From: a virus | Virus record (IMG/VR): IMGVR_UViG_3300043410_001892 | Location: 308,174 to 372,173 of that record | Direction: 5' to 3' (one strand) | DNA: 64,000 nucleotides | Part shown: positions 36,931 to 44,349 of the stretch, piece by piece | Position numbering within the stretch: position 1 is the stretch's first letter | Layout: each line of letters starts with the position of its first letter | Program-made: the position numbers and the translations under genes | The notes under the pieces: model-generated | What the model saw: only the letters and a program-made list of their open reading frames with translations | Databases searched by the model: none | What the model was told of the DNA's origin: nothing

Positions 36931-37968
36931 TTATGTTGGGTTATAAGTGTTATAATATTCGATTACGTCACCTTTAGTGTAATAATCTTGTCCTTTTGCT
37001 TGCGCAAATTTAGCAAATGCAGGGTTTGATCTCCATAAACTATCTCTAGAAATTTGAGTTCCTTTTAATGTTGAGTGATCACCTTTTCTTCCTATGACTT
37101 CAGAATTGCTTTTGTTTTTTGACCATGGTAAGAATGTTAGCATGTATATTTCAGAACCGGTCATTCCAGGTTTTACACCAATTACTTTATAATACTTATA
37201 AACATAATCTAATTGTTGTAATTGTGTCATGCTTGCAAGTTCTTTAAACGAAGTTCCTAGTCTTGCTGCTGTGTCTTCTGAAAATTGAATCAAACCAATG
37301 TGGTGACCTTTAGGCTCTCTTATTGAAGGCTTAAATGTCCCACCTGATTCGTGTTCCATAATTTTCATTAAAGTGTTTGGATCTATACCTAACTGCCCTG
37401 CAATCTTTTCAACTTTTTGAATAAATCCTGCTTCAAGTTTTCCGTTATAAGATTTCAATGGCTCAACTTTTGTTTTAGGTTCTTCATTACCTTTTGGTTC
37501 TTCATTACCTTTTAGTAGTTCGTCATCTTGATCAGTTCTAAATTGTTTAGTTATATCTTGATCTTGATCAGTGTTTTGTCTTGGTGTAACATTAAAATTA
37601 TCTATCGGTCTTTCTTTAGTGCCTTGTCCTTTATCACCTCCCAGTAATCTTGACACTAATGTAGTTAAGTATGCCATAACACCATTGATTTCAGGTGTTG
37701 CAATCAATGCAGTGTTGACATGATCGATAAATGTTGGATCAGCTTTTCCAGTAGCTGGCAATGATAAATCAGTCTGTGCTTGTTTTATAGCAGTCTCTGT
37801 TGGTAAATCATATTGTCCAGTTATTTGGTTTGGTTGCATATATTGAAATGCAACCAATATTTTTTGCAAATTTTGAGTATCGTCAGTGGTAGTAAGACTA
37901 ACAGGCAGTTGGTAAATCCCGTGAGTGCTTGCATAATCTTCGTTTATTCCAAATTCAGAGAATCTCAT
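36931..37968 (-). CDS. Lytic transglycosylase with peptidoglycan-binding-like region
   Basis: 345 aa. Residues 1-105 contain a peptidoglycan-binding-like helix set (NLQKILVAFQYMQPNQITGQ; TETAIKQAQTDLSLPATGK). After a charged repeat linker (GNEEPKGNEEPK), residues about 185-330 form an SLT-type domain: catalytic Glu in KIMEHESGG, then HHIGLIQFSED and YVYKYYK. The N-terminus MRFSEFGINED fits the internal-protein leader, so this may be a virion-associated muralytic enzyme used at entry. Confidence 0.87.
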   Translation of the reverse strand: MRFSEFGINEDYASTHGIYQLPVSLTTTDDTQNLQKILVAFQYMQPNQITGQYDLPTETAIKQAQTDLSLPATGKADPTFIDHVNTALIATPEINGVMAYLTTLVSRLLGGDKGQGTKERPIDNFNVTPRQNTDQDQDITKQFRTDQDDELLKGNEEPKGNEEPKTKVEPLKSYNGKLEAGFIQKVEKIAGQLGIDPNTLMKIMEHESGGTFKPSIREPKGHHIGLIQFSEDTAARLGTSFKELASMTQLQQLDYVYKYYKVIGVKPGMTGSEIYMLTFLPWSKNKSNSEVIGRKGDHSTLKGTQISRDSLWRSNPAFAKFAQAKGQDYYTKGDVIEYYNTYNPT

Positions 37969-37970
37969 GT

Positions 37971-38354
37971 TTAACTCCAGTCTGGTAAAGGTCCACCGTA
38001 CTTAGCGCCTTTAATTTTCTTCCCATCAACTTTTACTCTTTTTCCTTTAGAACCTTTTGTACTTTTGCCACCCTTATTGATCAAATGGCTTTTATCACCG
38101 TCGCGAGCTCGTAAACCTTGACTTTTACAACTTGCCAATTGGCTAGCACCAAGATCTTTGTCTGGTTTAGAACTTTTGCATAATTTTACACTAGCTTTGC
38201 CTCTTTCGTCAAGATGCATTTCTTCAGTTTCTAAAGATTTTTGTTTGTATCTTGGTTCAGCAGCATGTCCACGTGGTGGACGATCGCTTGCACGACCTGT
38301 TCGTTTTGGCGTAGTGCCAATCTTTTCTTCTTTAATGAATTCTACAGCTCTCAT
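37971..38354 (-). CDS. Basic putative internal protein (127 aa)
   Basis: Leader MRAVEFIKEEK (possible cleavage after IKE), then strongly basic: VKLCKSSKPDKDLGASQLAS and KSTKGSKGKRVKVDGKKIKG. The ATG at 38354 follows AAGGAAT; an earlier in-frame start lies inside the HldD-like gene and adds non-leader sequence. Could be a DNA-binding internal head protein. I recall similar CKS...LGASQLASCKSQG motifs in other phages. Confidence 0.78.
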   Translation of the reverse strand: MRAVEFIKEEKIGTTPKRTGRASDRPPRGHAAEPRYKQKSLETEEMHLDERGKASVKLCKSSKPDKDLGASQLASCKSQGLRARDGDKSHLINKGGKSTKGSKGKRVKVDGKKIKGAKYGGPLPDWS

Positions 38355-38376
38355 AAGTATTCCTTTATTGATAATA

Positions 38377-38384
38377 TATTTATC
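38377..38384 (-). promoter_or_regulatory. Candidate T4-like late promoter box
   Basis: Minus-strand GATAAATA lies 23 nt before the 127-aa basic protein. Confidence 0.4.
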
Positions 38385-39189
38385 TACTAATATATTCAAA
38401 TACATTAAGCCATGGCCGTTTTCCTATAGTTTCTTTTAGATGGGTTAAATTAGCACATGTTTTATTTCTTATTGCAGAATTAGTTGACTCAACTAACACA
38501 ATTTCAGCATCTTCTCTTTCTGCAATAGCTTCTGCTATATCTAAATAGCTATGTGCTAACCCTGAACCAACATTCCAAATGCCTGAACCATGTACTGTTT
38601 TAATAAAATCAATATGCAGCTTACACACATCACCGACCCAAACCCAATCACGTTTAATATGCTCAGCGTTATCCCAAACAGAAACTTTTCCAGTTTTATG
38701 GGCTTCTTCCTGCCAGCGATGTATAATATTAGCTTGATTGCCTCGGAGATGCATGTATTTGCCGTATACATTGAAATATCTAAATCCTTGTACAAATGCA
38801 GTATGTGCGGATTGCCTAAATGCCCATCTGTCAAAGAGATATTTACTCCATGCATACGGAGTTAGTGGTGAACACGCTGCAGTTTCACTAAAGTCTCGAT
38901 TATTACCATATACTGAACTTGTACTAGCATATTGTAAGTGAACTTCGTTAGTTTGACATTCGTTAAACAACCATTGGCTAAATTCATAATTTTGAATCAT
39001 AAACTTATCAATGTTTGTTTCAGTTTTGTCAGTTATTGCACCTAGATGGATTACCCATTGATACTTTTTAATATCAGGTAAATTGTTGGGATCGTAATCC
39101 CAACAATGTACATGCCATCCTTCGGCAGATAACCATTCAACCATATTTCGACCGATGAAACCAGACGAACCGGTTACTAAGATATTCAT
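38380..39189 (-). CDS. NAD-dependent sugar epimerase, HldD-like
   Basis: 269 aa short-chain dehydrogenase fold: MNILVTGSSGFIGRNMVEWL (GxxGxxG), STSSVYG, and YAWSKYLFD (Y-x-x-x-K). FRYFNVYG and RDWVWVGDVC match ADP-L-glycero-D-manno-heptose-6-epimerase (HldD/RfaD). It may alter or supply LPS core heptose, or modify a virion glycan. Shorter than typical HldD (about 310 aa) in its C-terminal part. Confidence 0.85.
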   Translation of the reverse strand: MNILVTGSSGFIGRNMVEWLSAEGWHVHCWDYDPNNLPDIKKYQWVIHLGAITDKTETNIDKFMIQNYEFSQWLFNECQTNEVHLQYASTSSVYGNNRDFSETAACSPLTPYAWSKYLFDRWAFRQSAHTAFVQGFRYFNVYGKYMHLRGNQANIIHRWQEEAHKTGKVSVWDNAEHIKRDWVWVGDVCKLHIDFIKTVHGSGIWNVGSGLAHSYLDIAEAIAEREDAEIVLVESTNSAIRNKTCANLTHLKETIGKRPWLNVFEYISR

Positions 39190-39386
39190 TCGTCGTCGTG
39201 TATAACTAGTGAATAATCAACGCTAGAGAATGGACAGAGAACATACTCTTCAGCATCTTCTCTATTGTCAAATGTCTCCATTTCACATCGTGAATCGGTA
39301 TACTTAAAGACATGTATTGGACCGTCTTCATTTTGGCGGACTTGAACTGAATGTGTGTTAAAAACTATAGTGCAAAGGTTAATCAT
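39186..39386 (-). CDS. Small protein of unknown function (66 aa)
   Basis: Acidic and beta-rich (FNTHSVQVRQNEDGPIHVFK), with FDNREDAEEYV and DYSLVIHDDE at the end. Overlaps the HldD-like start by 4 nt (ATGA). Not recognised. Confidence 0.65.
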   Translation of the reverse strand: MINLCTIVFNTHSVQVRQNEDGPIHVFKYTDSRCEMETFDNREDAEEYVLCPFSSVDYSLVIHDDE

Positions 39387-39407
39387 CGAACCACTCCCTT
39401 ATTATAA

Positions 39408-39415
39408 TATTTATG
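39408..39415 (-). promoter_or_regulatory. Candidate T4-like late promoter box
   Basis: Minus-strand CATAAATA lies 22 nt before the 66-aa gene. Confidence 0.38.
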
Positions 39416-39910
39416 TTAAGTTACTGGTAACAAAATTGATTCTAACCATACCTTACAGTCTTCCCATTTCTTATATTGATACCCAACACCGCCTGCTTCA
39501 TTCCATTCAGTAATGTTGCTCATTCGATCATCAATTAAGATATCACCAAACTGACAACGTTTTACTTTTTCATGACTACGCGGACCAATAAACACAGGTA
39601 TACCCGGAAAGTACTTTTGGCACCACTCAACTTTATCCATAACTGCATAAGGAACATCGTTGTTTCTTGGAATAGCTGTTAAGAAAAACAAACCAGCATT
39701 GTGCTTATGGCAGTAAACTCGTAACCAGTTTATAAGTTCGTAACCACCATCTCTTACTTTAAGGTCACGATATAGTCTTTGATTGTCGGCTAGTCGATTC
39801 CACTCTTCTGGAGGTAACCGTTCTCGATCATCAAGTTCCTTGTTAAAGAACTCTTGTGCATATCCTTTGAAGTCTGCAACAACTTCATCCATATCTACAT
39901 ATATATTCAT
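39416..39910 (-). CDS. HAD-type 5'(3')-deoxyribonucleotidase
   Basis: 164 aa. MNIYVDMDEVVADFKGYAQE holds the nucleophile motif D-x-D. FLTAIPRN is motif II (Thr), KVKRCQFGDILIDDRMSNI gives the motif III Lys and motif IV Asp pair. Phage enzymes of this NT5C-like type dephosphorylate deoxynucleoside monophosphates, here fitting the phage nucleotide metabolism set. Confidence 0.88.
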   Translation of the reverse strand: MNIYVDMDEVVADFKGYAQEFFNKELDDRERLPPEEWNRLADNQRLYRDLKVRDGGYELINWLRVYCHKHNAGLFFLTAIPRNNDVPYAVMDKVEWCQKYFPGIPVFIGPRSHEKVKRCQFGDILIDDRMSNITEWNEAGGVGYQYKKWEDCKVWLESILLPVT

Positions 39911-40242
39911 TAGTTACCTGCAGGTTGTTGTACGATAACATCTCTATTTGGAAAACGAGCTTGAACTGCAGCTATTGCCTCTTCTAAACTTTTACCTTGA
40001 CCCGCAAAGATATTAGTTGAAATATCATATAGATACCAATGAGTGTTTACATTTTCAACTGAAACGATTAGTGCATCAGGGTCGTCAACGTCTTCAGGAC
40101 CGGATACTGCTTCGTGATAATCTCTAATAGCTTGAATTAGTTCGTTTGGCGAATGCTTCATAGCACTACGATGCATCATCAATATAAGCCATGCACCTGA
40201 TAAAACCCCAATAATAAAAACACCAATAAAAATTGCAATCAT
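39910..40242 (-). CDS. Membrane-anchored small protein (110 aa)
   Basis: One N-terminal transmembrane helix (IAIFIGVFIIGVLSGAWLIL), then a soluble domain with VNTHWYLYDISTNIFAGQGK and SLEEAIAAVQARFP, which resembles small phage DUF-type alpha/beta domains. Shares one base with the nucleotidase gene. Function unknown. Confidence 0.72.
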   Translation of the reverse strand: MIAIFIGVFIIGVLSGAWLILMMHRSAMKHSPNELIQAIRDYHEAVSGPEDVDDPDALIVSVENVNTHWYLYDISTNIFAGQGKSLEEAIAAVQARFPNRDVIVQQPAGN

Positions 40243-40254
40243 CTCTAGTTCTCC

Positions 40255-40587
40255 TTAGTTTAAGTGTGAAGTGTCTAATTCTTCAATGTAAATATACAAT
40301 GTAGCATAAGATTTGTCCTCTGCTAATTTAATTATACAAAAATGCCCTAGTTCAATTACTTTCAATTCGATAGCAAGTAGTTCTTTTTGAAACTCCTTAA
40401 TCTTCTCATGGGCAATTAGTGCAACATTAGCAACTGGCAGCGGATCTTGCCGATATACATCAGTTGGTGTTACAACCAACATACAATGCTTTGATTCTTT
40501 TAGAGACTTGGCAATCTCATCGATTACCTTATCTAAAAGCGTAGGTTGAAAAAATTTACGCAAATATTTTACTGTGTCGTTAAACAT
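40255..40587 (-). CDS. Unknown phage protein (110 aa)
   Basis: MFNDTVKYLRKFFQPTLLDK, with IAKSLKESKHCMLVVTPTDV and an EKIKEFQKELLAIE helix. No motif recognised. Overlaps the thioesterase gene by 8 nt. Confidence 0.65.
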   Translation of the reverse strand: MFNDTVKYLRKFFQPTLLDKVIDEIAKSLKESKHCMLVVTPTDVYRQDPLPVANVALIAHEKIKEFQKELLAIELKVIELGHFCIIKLAEDKSYATLYIYIEELDTSHLN

Positions 40588-40945
40588 CTTGTTCCTTAGT
40601 TAGTGGACGTTTATTACCGGCTTTATCAATACTAACAAATGTAATGTTAGTGCTGAAAGCATGTTCTCTTGGGTTTGATCGGTCATCGCAGTACACATCA
40701 ATTTTAAATGTAACTGATGAATTACCGACCGTTGTAAGTACAGCATCAAATTCTAAAATAGATCCGGCTGGTACACGCTTAGTAAACGATACGCTGTCTA
40801 AACCGCGTGTAACAAACTCATGTCCTGGAAATTCGTAGTTAGCTGATACGTAGCCTACTGAATCGATCCAGTGCAGCATTTGTCCGCCAAATAAAAAATT
40901 ATAGTGATTTAAGTGTGAAGCTAACACTAGTTTGTGATGTTTCAT
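40580..40945 (-). CDS. Acyl-CoA thioesterase, hotdog fold
   Basis: 121 aa. HLNHYNFLFGGQMLHWIDSV is the ACOT/YciA signature (N-x-x-x-x-x-F-GG-x-x-L-x-W-x-D). Further marks are FTKRVPAGSILEFDAVLTTV and STNITFVSIDKAG. The catalytic Asp (WID) and Asn (HYN) are present. Such enzymes release CoA from acyl-CoAs in the cytoplasm. A thioesterase is unusual for a phage; it may redirect host fatty acid pools. Confidence 0.87.
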   Translation of the reverse strand: MKHHKLVLASHLNHYNFLFGGQMLHWIDSVGYVSANYEFPGHEFVTRGLDSVSFTKRVPAGSILEFDAVLTTVGNSSVTFKIDVYCDDRSNPREHAFSTNITFVSIDKAGNKRPLTKEQDV

Positions 40946-40965
40946 AATTTATACCTTAAAAAAGA

Positions 40966-40973
40966 CTAAATAC
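40966..40973 (+). promoter_or_regulatory. Possible late promoter box for the GIY-YIG gene
   Basis: Plus-strand CTAAATAC lies 67 nt before the ATG at 41040. Weak case, since the terminator hairpin lies between. Confidence 0.25.
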
Positions 40974-40977
40974 AAAT

Positions 40978-41014
40978 AAAAAAAGCTGCTCGCGATCTTG
41001 GCGGATCCAGCAGC
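40978..41014 (-). terminator. Minus-strand terminator hairpin
   Basis: GCTGCT / AGCAGC outer stem with an inner GATC/GATC pairing, ending in seven Ts on the minus strand. It would stop leftward transcription coming from the 42524-43315 genes before the thioesterase gene. Confidence 0.7.
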
Positions 41015-41039
41015 ATTAACGTCGTTAAGGGACATCAAC

Positions 41040-41774
41040 ATGATTATTTATCAACCATTTACATACCTTATTAAATTTAAACCAACAGGCCAAGTTTATT
41101 ATGGAGTTAGGTATGCAAAAAATTGCAACCCAACACAGTTGTGGACAACATATTTTACTTCTTCGAAACAAATAAAAAACTTAATCAAAGAATACGGAAT
41201 TGCTTCATTTCAAACACAAATACGACATGTGTTCAATACAAAAGAAGCAGCAGTTTTATGGGAATCTAAGATTCTATCAAAGTTTAATGCTGCATTAAAT
41301 CCTTTATGGTTAAATCAAAACAATGGAGATAGAAAATTTATAGGAAGTCGTAAGTGGACTGACTATCAAAAACAAATTCTTTCTCAGAAGTTATCAGGTC
41401 GGAAACTATCAGACGAAACTAAGTCTAAATTGTCAGCAGTTCACAAAGGAAAACCAAAACCTCCTATTTCTGATGAAACTCGTGCTAAATTAAAAAATGC
41501 AGCAAACAACGTTTCTGATGAAACTCGTGCTAAAATCTCAAATTCGTTAAACGGTCACTTAGTATCTACAGAAACTCGATCTAAGATTAGTGTTGCTAAT
41601 ACTGGAAAAACCCACACTGCTGAGACTAAAGCTAAGTTATCAACTATACGAAAAGGTAAACCGTTATCTGCAGAACATCGGGCAAAAATCGCAGCATCAT
41701 CAAGAGTAAGACCGCCAGTGTCAGATGAAACCCGCGCTAAAATTTCTGCATCTAAACGTAAAAATAAACCATAA
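41040..41774 (+). CDS. GIY-YIG homing endonuclease (Seg-like)
   Basis: 244 aa. N-terminal GIY-YIG-like nuclease domain: YLIKFKPTGQVYYGVRYAK, LIKEYGIASFQ and the catalytic Glu in AAVLWESKIL. The C-terminal half is six or so NUMOD3-like DNA-binding repeats of the type S-x-ETR-x-KIS...GK. AAGGGA precedes the ATG at 41040. Free-standing, as in T4 Seg enzymes; no intron or disrupted host gene is seen around it. Confidence 0.9.
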   Translation: MIIYQPFTYLIKFKPTGQVYYGVRYAKNCNPTQLWTTYFTSSKQIKNLIKEYGIASFQTQIRHVFNTKEAAVLWESKILSKFNAALNPLWLNQNNGDRKFIGSRKWTDYQKQILSQKLSGRKLSDETKSKLSAVHKGKPKPPISDETRAKLKNAANNVSDETRAKISNSLNGHLVSTETRSKISVANTGKTHTAETKAKLSTIRKGKPLSAEHRAKIAASSRVRPPVSDETRAKISASKRKNKP

Positions 41775-41779
41775 ATTCC

Positions 41780-41787
41780 TATAAATA
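41780..41787 (+). promoter_or_regulatory. T4-like late promoter, perfect TATAAATA
   Basis: Exact consensus on the plus strand, 21 nt before the kinase-like gene. Confidence 0.6.
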
Positions 41788-41807
41788 TATTATTATTTGG
41801 GTACAAC

Positions 41808-42527
41808 ATGAAAATTGAAGAAATACTAAGTGAAATAAAGTTTAAACCACGGATATCAAATAAATCTACAAGTGGTGTATTACAGTCACCAAGGTTGCAA
41901 TTTATTGCAGCTGGGTGTCAAGCCATTGCATACTATCATAAAACACATCCTAATACAGTAGTTAAAGTAGCTGCAGTATCAGGCGAAGATGATCCAATAT
42001 GGCAGTTCTTACGTGTATGTATCAATCATCCTAATAATCCGTATTTTCCAAAAATATTCAATCATAAAGTTTTTAACCTACAAGGTATAACACCTGAAGA
42101 AATAGACTATTTAGAGTCACAACCTGAGTTTGAATACCTTCCTATACACGACAATAGAAAGATGCAAATCTTAATAGTAACCGAGTTACTACAAGAAACT
42201 GATTCTGAACAGTTTGAAACATCATTAAACCGTATTGGAATACTTGATTACATCGTTAGCATGAAACCACAAGTCCAGGCTCAACGTAGAGCAAAGTATA
42301 ATATTACAACAGAATTTGCATGGATTCATCTGATGGATACACCACAGTTCCGTCGTGAAATAAGAAACCTTGCTACTGATAAGCATTTTAAAGATGCAAT
42401 GCGATTACTTGAACCATTATTTGCAAATACACGGTTTTATGCAGATGTCCATCTTGCTAATATGATGACACGCAGAAATGGACATCTAGTGTTCAATGAT
42501 CCGTTAGCACTTGCACTAACAGGTTAG
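41808..42527 (+). CDS. Kinase-like-fold protein with targeting-like leader
   Basis: 239 aa. N-terminus MKIEEILSEIKFKP matches the internal-protein leader with a cut after LSE. GCQAIAYYHKTHPNTVVKVA looks like a glycine-loop strand with the Lys of kinases, and FYADVHLANMMTRRNGHLVF followed by NDPLAL resembles a catalytic loop (D-x-H-x-x-N) and the D of the metal-binding motif. Possibly a phosphotransferase packaged in the head, or a degenerate kinase fold. Overlaps the convergent gene by 4 nt. Confidence 0.65.
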   Translation: MKIEEILSEIKFKPRISNKSTSGVLQSPRLQFIAAGCQAIAYYHKTHPNTVVKVAAVSGEDDPIWQFLRVCINHPNNPYFPKIFNHKVFNLQGITPEEIDYLESQPEFEYLPIHDNRKMQILIVTELLQETDSEQFETSLNRIGILDYIVSMKPQVQAQRRAKYNITTEFAWIHLMDTPQFRREIRNLATDKHFKDAMRLLEPLFANTRFYADVHLANMMTRRNGHLVFNDPLALALTG

Positions 42528-42772
42528 TACATTTCTGAATCTTTTGGAATACTGTCACACCAGCGTAAAACAAATACTCCGCGTTTCTTTTCGCTTTTAA
42601 AACTCCAAAGGCGTTCTGTCATACGAGTGCCGCAGTTATTATCCTTACACCATTGTTCCATTTCGTTACCTAATTCTTCGGTTATTTGTCCTTTGTCAAA
42701 AACAATCCCAGGTAGTCTAAACATTCCTACTTCACAAGTAGTCATGCCGTGTTGTTTGTTAGTGGTTGTCAT
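42524..42772 (-). CDS. Unknown small protein (82 aa)
   Basis: MTTTNKQHGMTTCEVGMFRL, then EEMEQWCKDNNC-like helix (NEMEQWCKDNNCGTRMTERL) and FVLRWCDSIPKD. Three Cys; resembles small phage proteins with a WSF-x-x-x-x-x-FVLRW strand. Not recognised. Confidence 0.6.
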   Translation of the reverse strand: MTTTNKQHGMTTCEVGMFRLPGIVFDKGQITEELGNEMEQWCKDNNCGTRMTERLWSFKSEKKRGVFVLRWCDSIPKDSEMY

Positions 42773-42780
42773 ATGATCTC

Positions 42781-43041
42781 CTAAGCTGAATGTTTAATAA
42801 TATATGTCATTACATGTGGTCCTTCAACTACTACTGTGTTCTCAGGTCTACATTGATAAAATTCACGTTTGTTGTACACGTTATTTGTATAAGCCGTTAC
42901 ACGATTTACCTTTACACGTTTTGGAGTAAGTTTAAGTACAGATCCAACTAATTGTTCATTACCTGAGCAATATGCAACTACATCACCTACTTTAATAACT
43001 TTACCTAACAAATCACGATGTTCAATTACTTTAGCTGCCAT
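42781..43041 (-). CDS. Small barrel-like phage protein (86 aa)
   Basis: MAAKVIEHRDLLGKVIKVGD followed by VVAYCSGNEQLVGSVLKL and RVKVNRVT give a KOW/SH3-like barrel impression. Start at the ATG 43041 preceded by GGGAA; an upstream in-frame start lies inside the neighbouring gene. Function unknown. Confidence 0.65.
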   Translation of the reverse strand: MAAKVIEHRDLLGKVIKVGDVVAYCSGNEQLVGSVLKLTPKRVKVNRVTAYTNNVYNKREFYQCRPENTVVVEGPHVMTYIIKHSA

Positions 43042-43315
43042 AGTATTCCCAATCATTTGTTTCATCATCCCAATGTCTGCTGTCATACATTGACATTGAT
43101 AATTCAAAACAAAGCAAGCCAATGATTAGTTTAGGTCCTGCATGGTCTAATCCAGATAGCTGTGTGTATAATTCAAACGCAAAAATAGTATTTAGGTTAA
43201 ACATAAACTCTACTTCCCAGTGTTTGTGTTTACTAAATGAACCATGTTTGCAAAACAAGTTGCGAAACTTATTAGTTACAAACGGGTTAGTAACAGTAAT
43301 ATTTAAAGATAACAT
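43031..43315 (-). CDS. Unknown protein (94 aa)
   Basis: MLSLNITVTNPFVTNKFRNL, FCKHGSFSKHKHWEVEFMFN and LDHAGPKLIIGLLCFELSMS, ending acidic (RHWDDETNDWEYYGS). CAGGAAA gives a ribosome binding site and a perfect promoter lies upstream. This family with KHWEVE...G-x-x-LH-x-GPKLI is, as I recall, seen in several phages. Confidence 0.7.
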   Translation of the reverse strand: MLSLNITVTNPFVTNKFRNLFCKHGSFSKHKHWEVEFMFNLNTIFAFELYTQLSGLDHAGPKLIIGLLCFELSMSMYDSRHWDDETNDWEYYGS

Positions 43316-43347
43316 AGTGTTTTCCTGTGATTGTTGTAATAGCGCAT

Positions 43348-43376
43348 ATTATATAGTGTTACATAAACATTGTCAA
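43348..43376 (-). promoter_or_regulatory. Sigma70-type promoter (TTGACA-N17-TATAAT)
   Basis: Perfect minus-strand boxes with a 17-nt spacer, 33 nt before the 94-aa gene. It marks the divergence point: genes to the right run on the plus strand. Confidence 0.85.
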
Positions 43377-43515
43377 GTTATATTTGTTTCTGCATTTTAC
43401 ACTTATTATATAGCATTACAATTTGTAATCAAAATGTAGCAAATGATTTATTATTATTGGTATATTGTGTTTAATTGTTTACTAATTGTAGATAGTCATT
43501 TTACTGTTTAGCTAC

Positions 43516-43544
43516 TTGTTTTTCGTGTTGAAAAAGCATAAAAT
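43516..43544 (+). promoter_or_regulatory. Candidate promoter (TTGTTT-N17-TAAAAT)
   Basis: Weaker boxes but correct spacing, 35 nt before the 51-aa membrane protein. The remainder of 43377-43578 shows no gene. Confidence 0.45.
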
Positions 43545-43578
43545 ACTATAGTAGCAACAACAAAAGGAGAACTACACT

Positions 43579-43734
43579 ATGATTAGCACTATTACAGCTT
43601 ATACTTCATCACGAAGTTGGAATGATTTAGCAATTGACGCATTGCATGTTGCAGGCGTTGTATTTTTTATTGGATTGGTTTGGGTAATGTTCTGTGGATA
43701 CATAATTACCCCTCCAGTCTGGTGGCATGTATAA
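43579..43734 (+). CDS. Small membrane protein (51 aa)
   Basis: Soluble N-terminal part followed by one transmembrane helix (VAGVVFFIGLVWVMFCGYII) and TPPVWWHV. AAAGGAGAAC precedes the ATG. Could be a holin-like or host-membrane protein; no family recognised. Confidence 0.65.
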   Translation: MISTITAYTSSRSWNDLAIDALHVAGVVFFIGLVWVMFCGYIITPPVWWHV

Positions 43735-43803
43735 CATGATCTCATAACTGCGTCACATTACAATACGTGGCGCAGTTATCCCCTAGCTTATCTTTCAAGT
43801 CAG

Positions 43804-43832
43804 TTGACTTGTCCTACAAAACTTGTTATACT
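43804..43832 (+). promoter_or_regulatory. Sigma70-type promoter (TTGACT-N17-TATACT)
   Basis: Located 25 nt before the first array gene; followed by a T-rich stretch as in other promoters of this region. Confidence 0.7.
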
Positions 43833-43856
43833 TTTATTTTTTCACGAGAGTATACT

Positions 43857-44108
43857 ATGAAATTCGAAATAGCTCCTATTGATACACATATACTATGTGG
43901 TTCTTATGAAGAAGCCAAGATGTATCTAATGTTTTTAGAAGTCAACGGCAAACGAAAATGGAGACTTCCTACTCGATACGAACACTGTAAATATTTTGTT
44001 GCAGGAGTTAATCTAAATTATAATGATCATATATGGGATCAACGAGATGACAATACTATTCTGTTAAATGGTAACAAACGCCGTGTAATCCCAGTGAGAG
44101 ATTTATGA
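43857..44108 (+). CDS. DUF1566/Lcl-like mini-protein, array member 1
   Basis: 83 aa. EEAKMYLMFLEVNGKRKWRL gives the helix and core where most members read NGHKDWRLPT; it ends RRVIPVRDL. The core is the start of DUF1566/Lcl C-terminal domains (C-type-lectin-related), and the end is their last strand. The middle of the domain is shortened to about 35 residues. Overlaps member 2 by 4 nt at the junction CCAGTGAGAGATTTATGA. Function unknown. Confidence 0.75.
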   Translation: MKFEIAPIDTHILCGSYEEAKMYLMFLEVNGKRKWRLPTRYEHCKYFVAGVNLNYNDHIWDQRDDNTILLNGNKRRVIPVRDL

Positions 44109-44341
44109 CAGAAGTTTCAGATAAGAGTGTATGGTGTAATGAAATATCGTTAGATGATGCTCGATTATATCTGTTATTCTTAAATCATCGAGGACATAAA
44201 GATTGGCGATTTCCTACAGCATTAGAACGAATGATGCTTCCAGAGTTTTCAAAAACAGGAGGGTATTGGTATTCATTTGACCTTGATAGCACTAACATGG
44301 CATCTAAAAAATATACGCTAGTTCCAGTTCGAGATTGCTAA
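44105..44341 (+). CDS. DUF1566/Lcl-like mini-protein, array member 2
   Basis: 78 aa; DDARLYLLFLNHRGHKDWRF then PTALERMM, ending TLVPVRDC. The variable middle is GGYWYSFDLDSTNMASKK. It is followed after 8 nt by a gene with a virion-type leader, so the array is interrupted here. Confidence 0.75.
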   Translation: MTEVSDKSVWCNEISLDDARLYLLFLNHRGHKDWRFPTALERMMLPEFSKTGGYWYSFDLDSTNMASKKYTLVPVRDC

Positions 44342-44349
44342 ATAATAGT

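Noticed and set aside
41040-41774. Intron-encoded GIY-YIG endonuclease
   Set aside because: No split gene or intron-like RNA structure is visible on either side; it looks free-standing.
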